Positions 6,206-6,264 of a DNA stretch of 6,264 bases are shown piece after piece (position 1 is the first letter of the stretch; every line of letters starts with the position of its first letter). The notes under the pieces are model-generated. The model saw nothing but the letters and a program-made list of their open reading frames with translations, was not told where the DNA came from and made no database searches. A program made the position numbers and the translations under genes. The stretch lies in contig JAEUJT010000311.1 in the NCBI GenBank assembly GCA_016793525.1, positions 1 to 6,264 on the forward strand. Direction: 5' to 3'. This DNA comes from Archangium sp. (GTDB taxonomy: Bacteria > Myxococcota > Myxococcia > Myxococcales > Myxococcaceae).

Positions 6206-6264
6206 ATGGAGGGCGTACCGACGGTGAGTCATTCCCCCGACGCGATGTTGAAGAGCGCTCTCGA
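6206..6264 (+). CDS. Start of an unidentified gene cut by the window end (partial)
   Basis: An open frame running off the right edge reads MEGVPTVSHSPDAMLKSAL. Two starts are possible. ATG at 6206 has GGTGA a few bases upstream. GTG at 6224 (giving MSHSPDAMLKSAL) has GGAGGG at 6208-6213 with a 10-nt spacer, and reads like a common cytoplasmic N-terminus. ATG at 6245 is also in frame. The frame has no stop to the end of the window and is preceded by an A/T-rich promoter-like block, which supports a real gene. Nineteen residues are too few to assign a family, and no signal peptide is evident. Confidence 0.45.
   Translation, partial: MEGVPTVSHSPDAMLKSAL

Noticed and set aside
1..6264. CRISPR array, tRNA, rRNA or mobile element
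   Set aside because: No regularly spaced direct repeats, cloverleaf-type sequence, transposase-like protein or terminal inverted repeats were seen by eye.

Overview
The window is GC-rich, with strong G/C preference at third codon positions. It carries two large lipoproteins of the type common in delta-proteobacterial predators, GTG/TTG starts, and a tail ending in a hydrophobic stretch plus an Arg cluster. This points to Myxococcota (a Myxococcus/Archangium-like organism). That placement is inferred from style and was not checked by search.

Layout. Positions 2-73 (+) hold the last 23 codons of a protein with a membrane-anchor/sorting-type C-terminus. A strong inverted repeat at 88-134 follows it. 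A LysR-type transcription regulator is encoded at 153-1046 (+). It converges on a minus-strand pair, and the 110-bp gap between them (1047-1156) contains several small G/C hairpins. The minus-strand pair is a 946-codon secreted lipoprotein with a short cysteine module and an NHL/beta-propeller-like body (2167-5007), followed 14 nt downstream by a SurA/PrsA-type parvulin lipoprotein (1157-2152). Divergent from the pair, at 5100-6026 (+), is a Rossmann-fold protein related to atypical short-chain dehydrogenases with an extra C-terminal domain. The last 238 bp hold a hairpin, an unusually A/T-rich block with three contiguous related decamers, a purine-rich AAAAAGGAG, a 12-bp perfect palindrome, and the first codons of a gene cut by the window edge.

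How the genes work together. The only clear functional unit is the minus-strand pair. Both products carry lipoprotein signals and should act in the envelope, one as a large folded surface or periplasmic protein and the other as a folding factor, so a chaperone/client link is plausible but unproven. The LysR regulator has no divergently transcribed partner in view, so its target is unknown. I see no CRISPR array, tRNA/rRNA, insertion sequence or phage gene. No clearly new system can be demonstrated. The best leads are the substituted parvulin histidine, the degenerate SDR-like protein, and the regulatory-looking region at the right edge.
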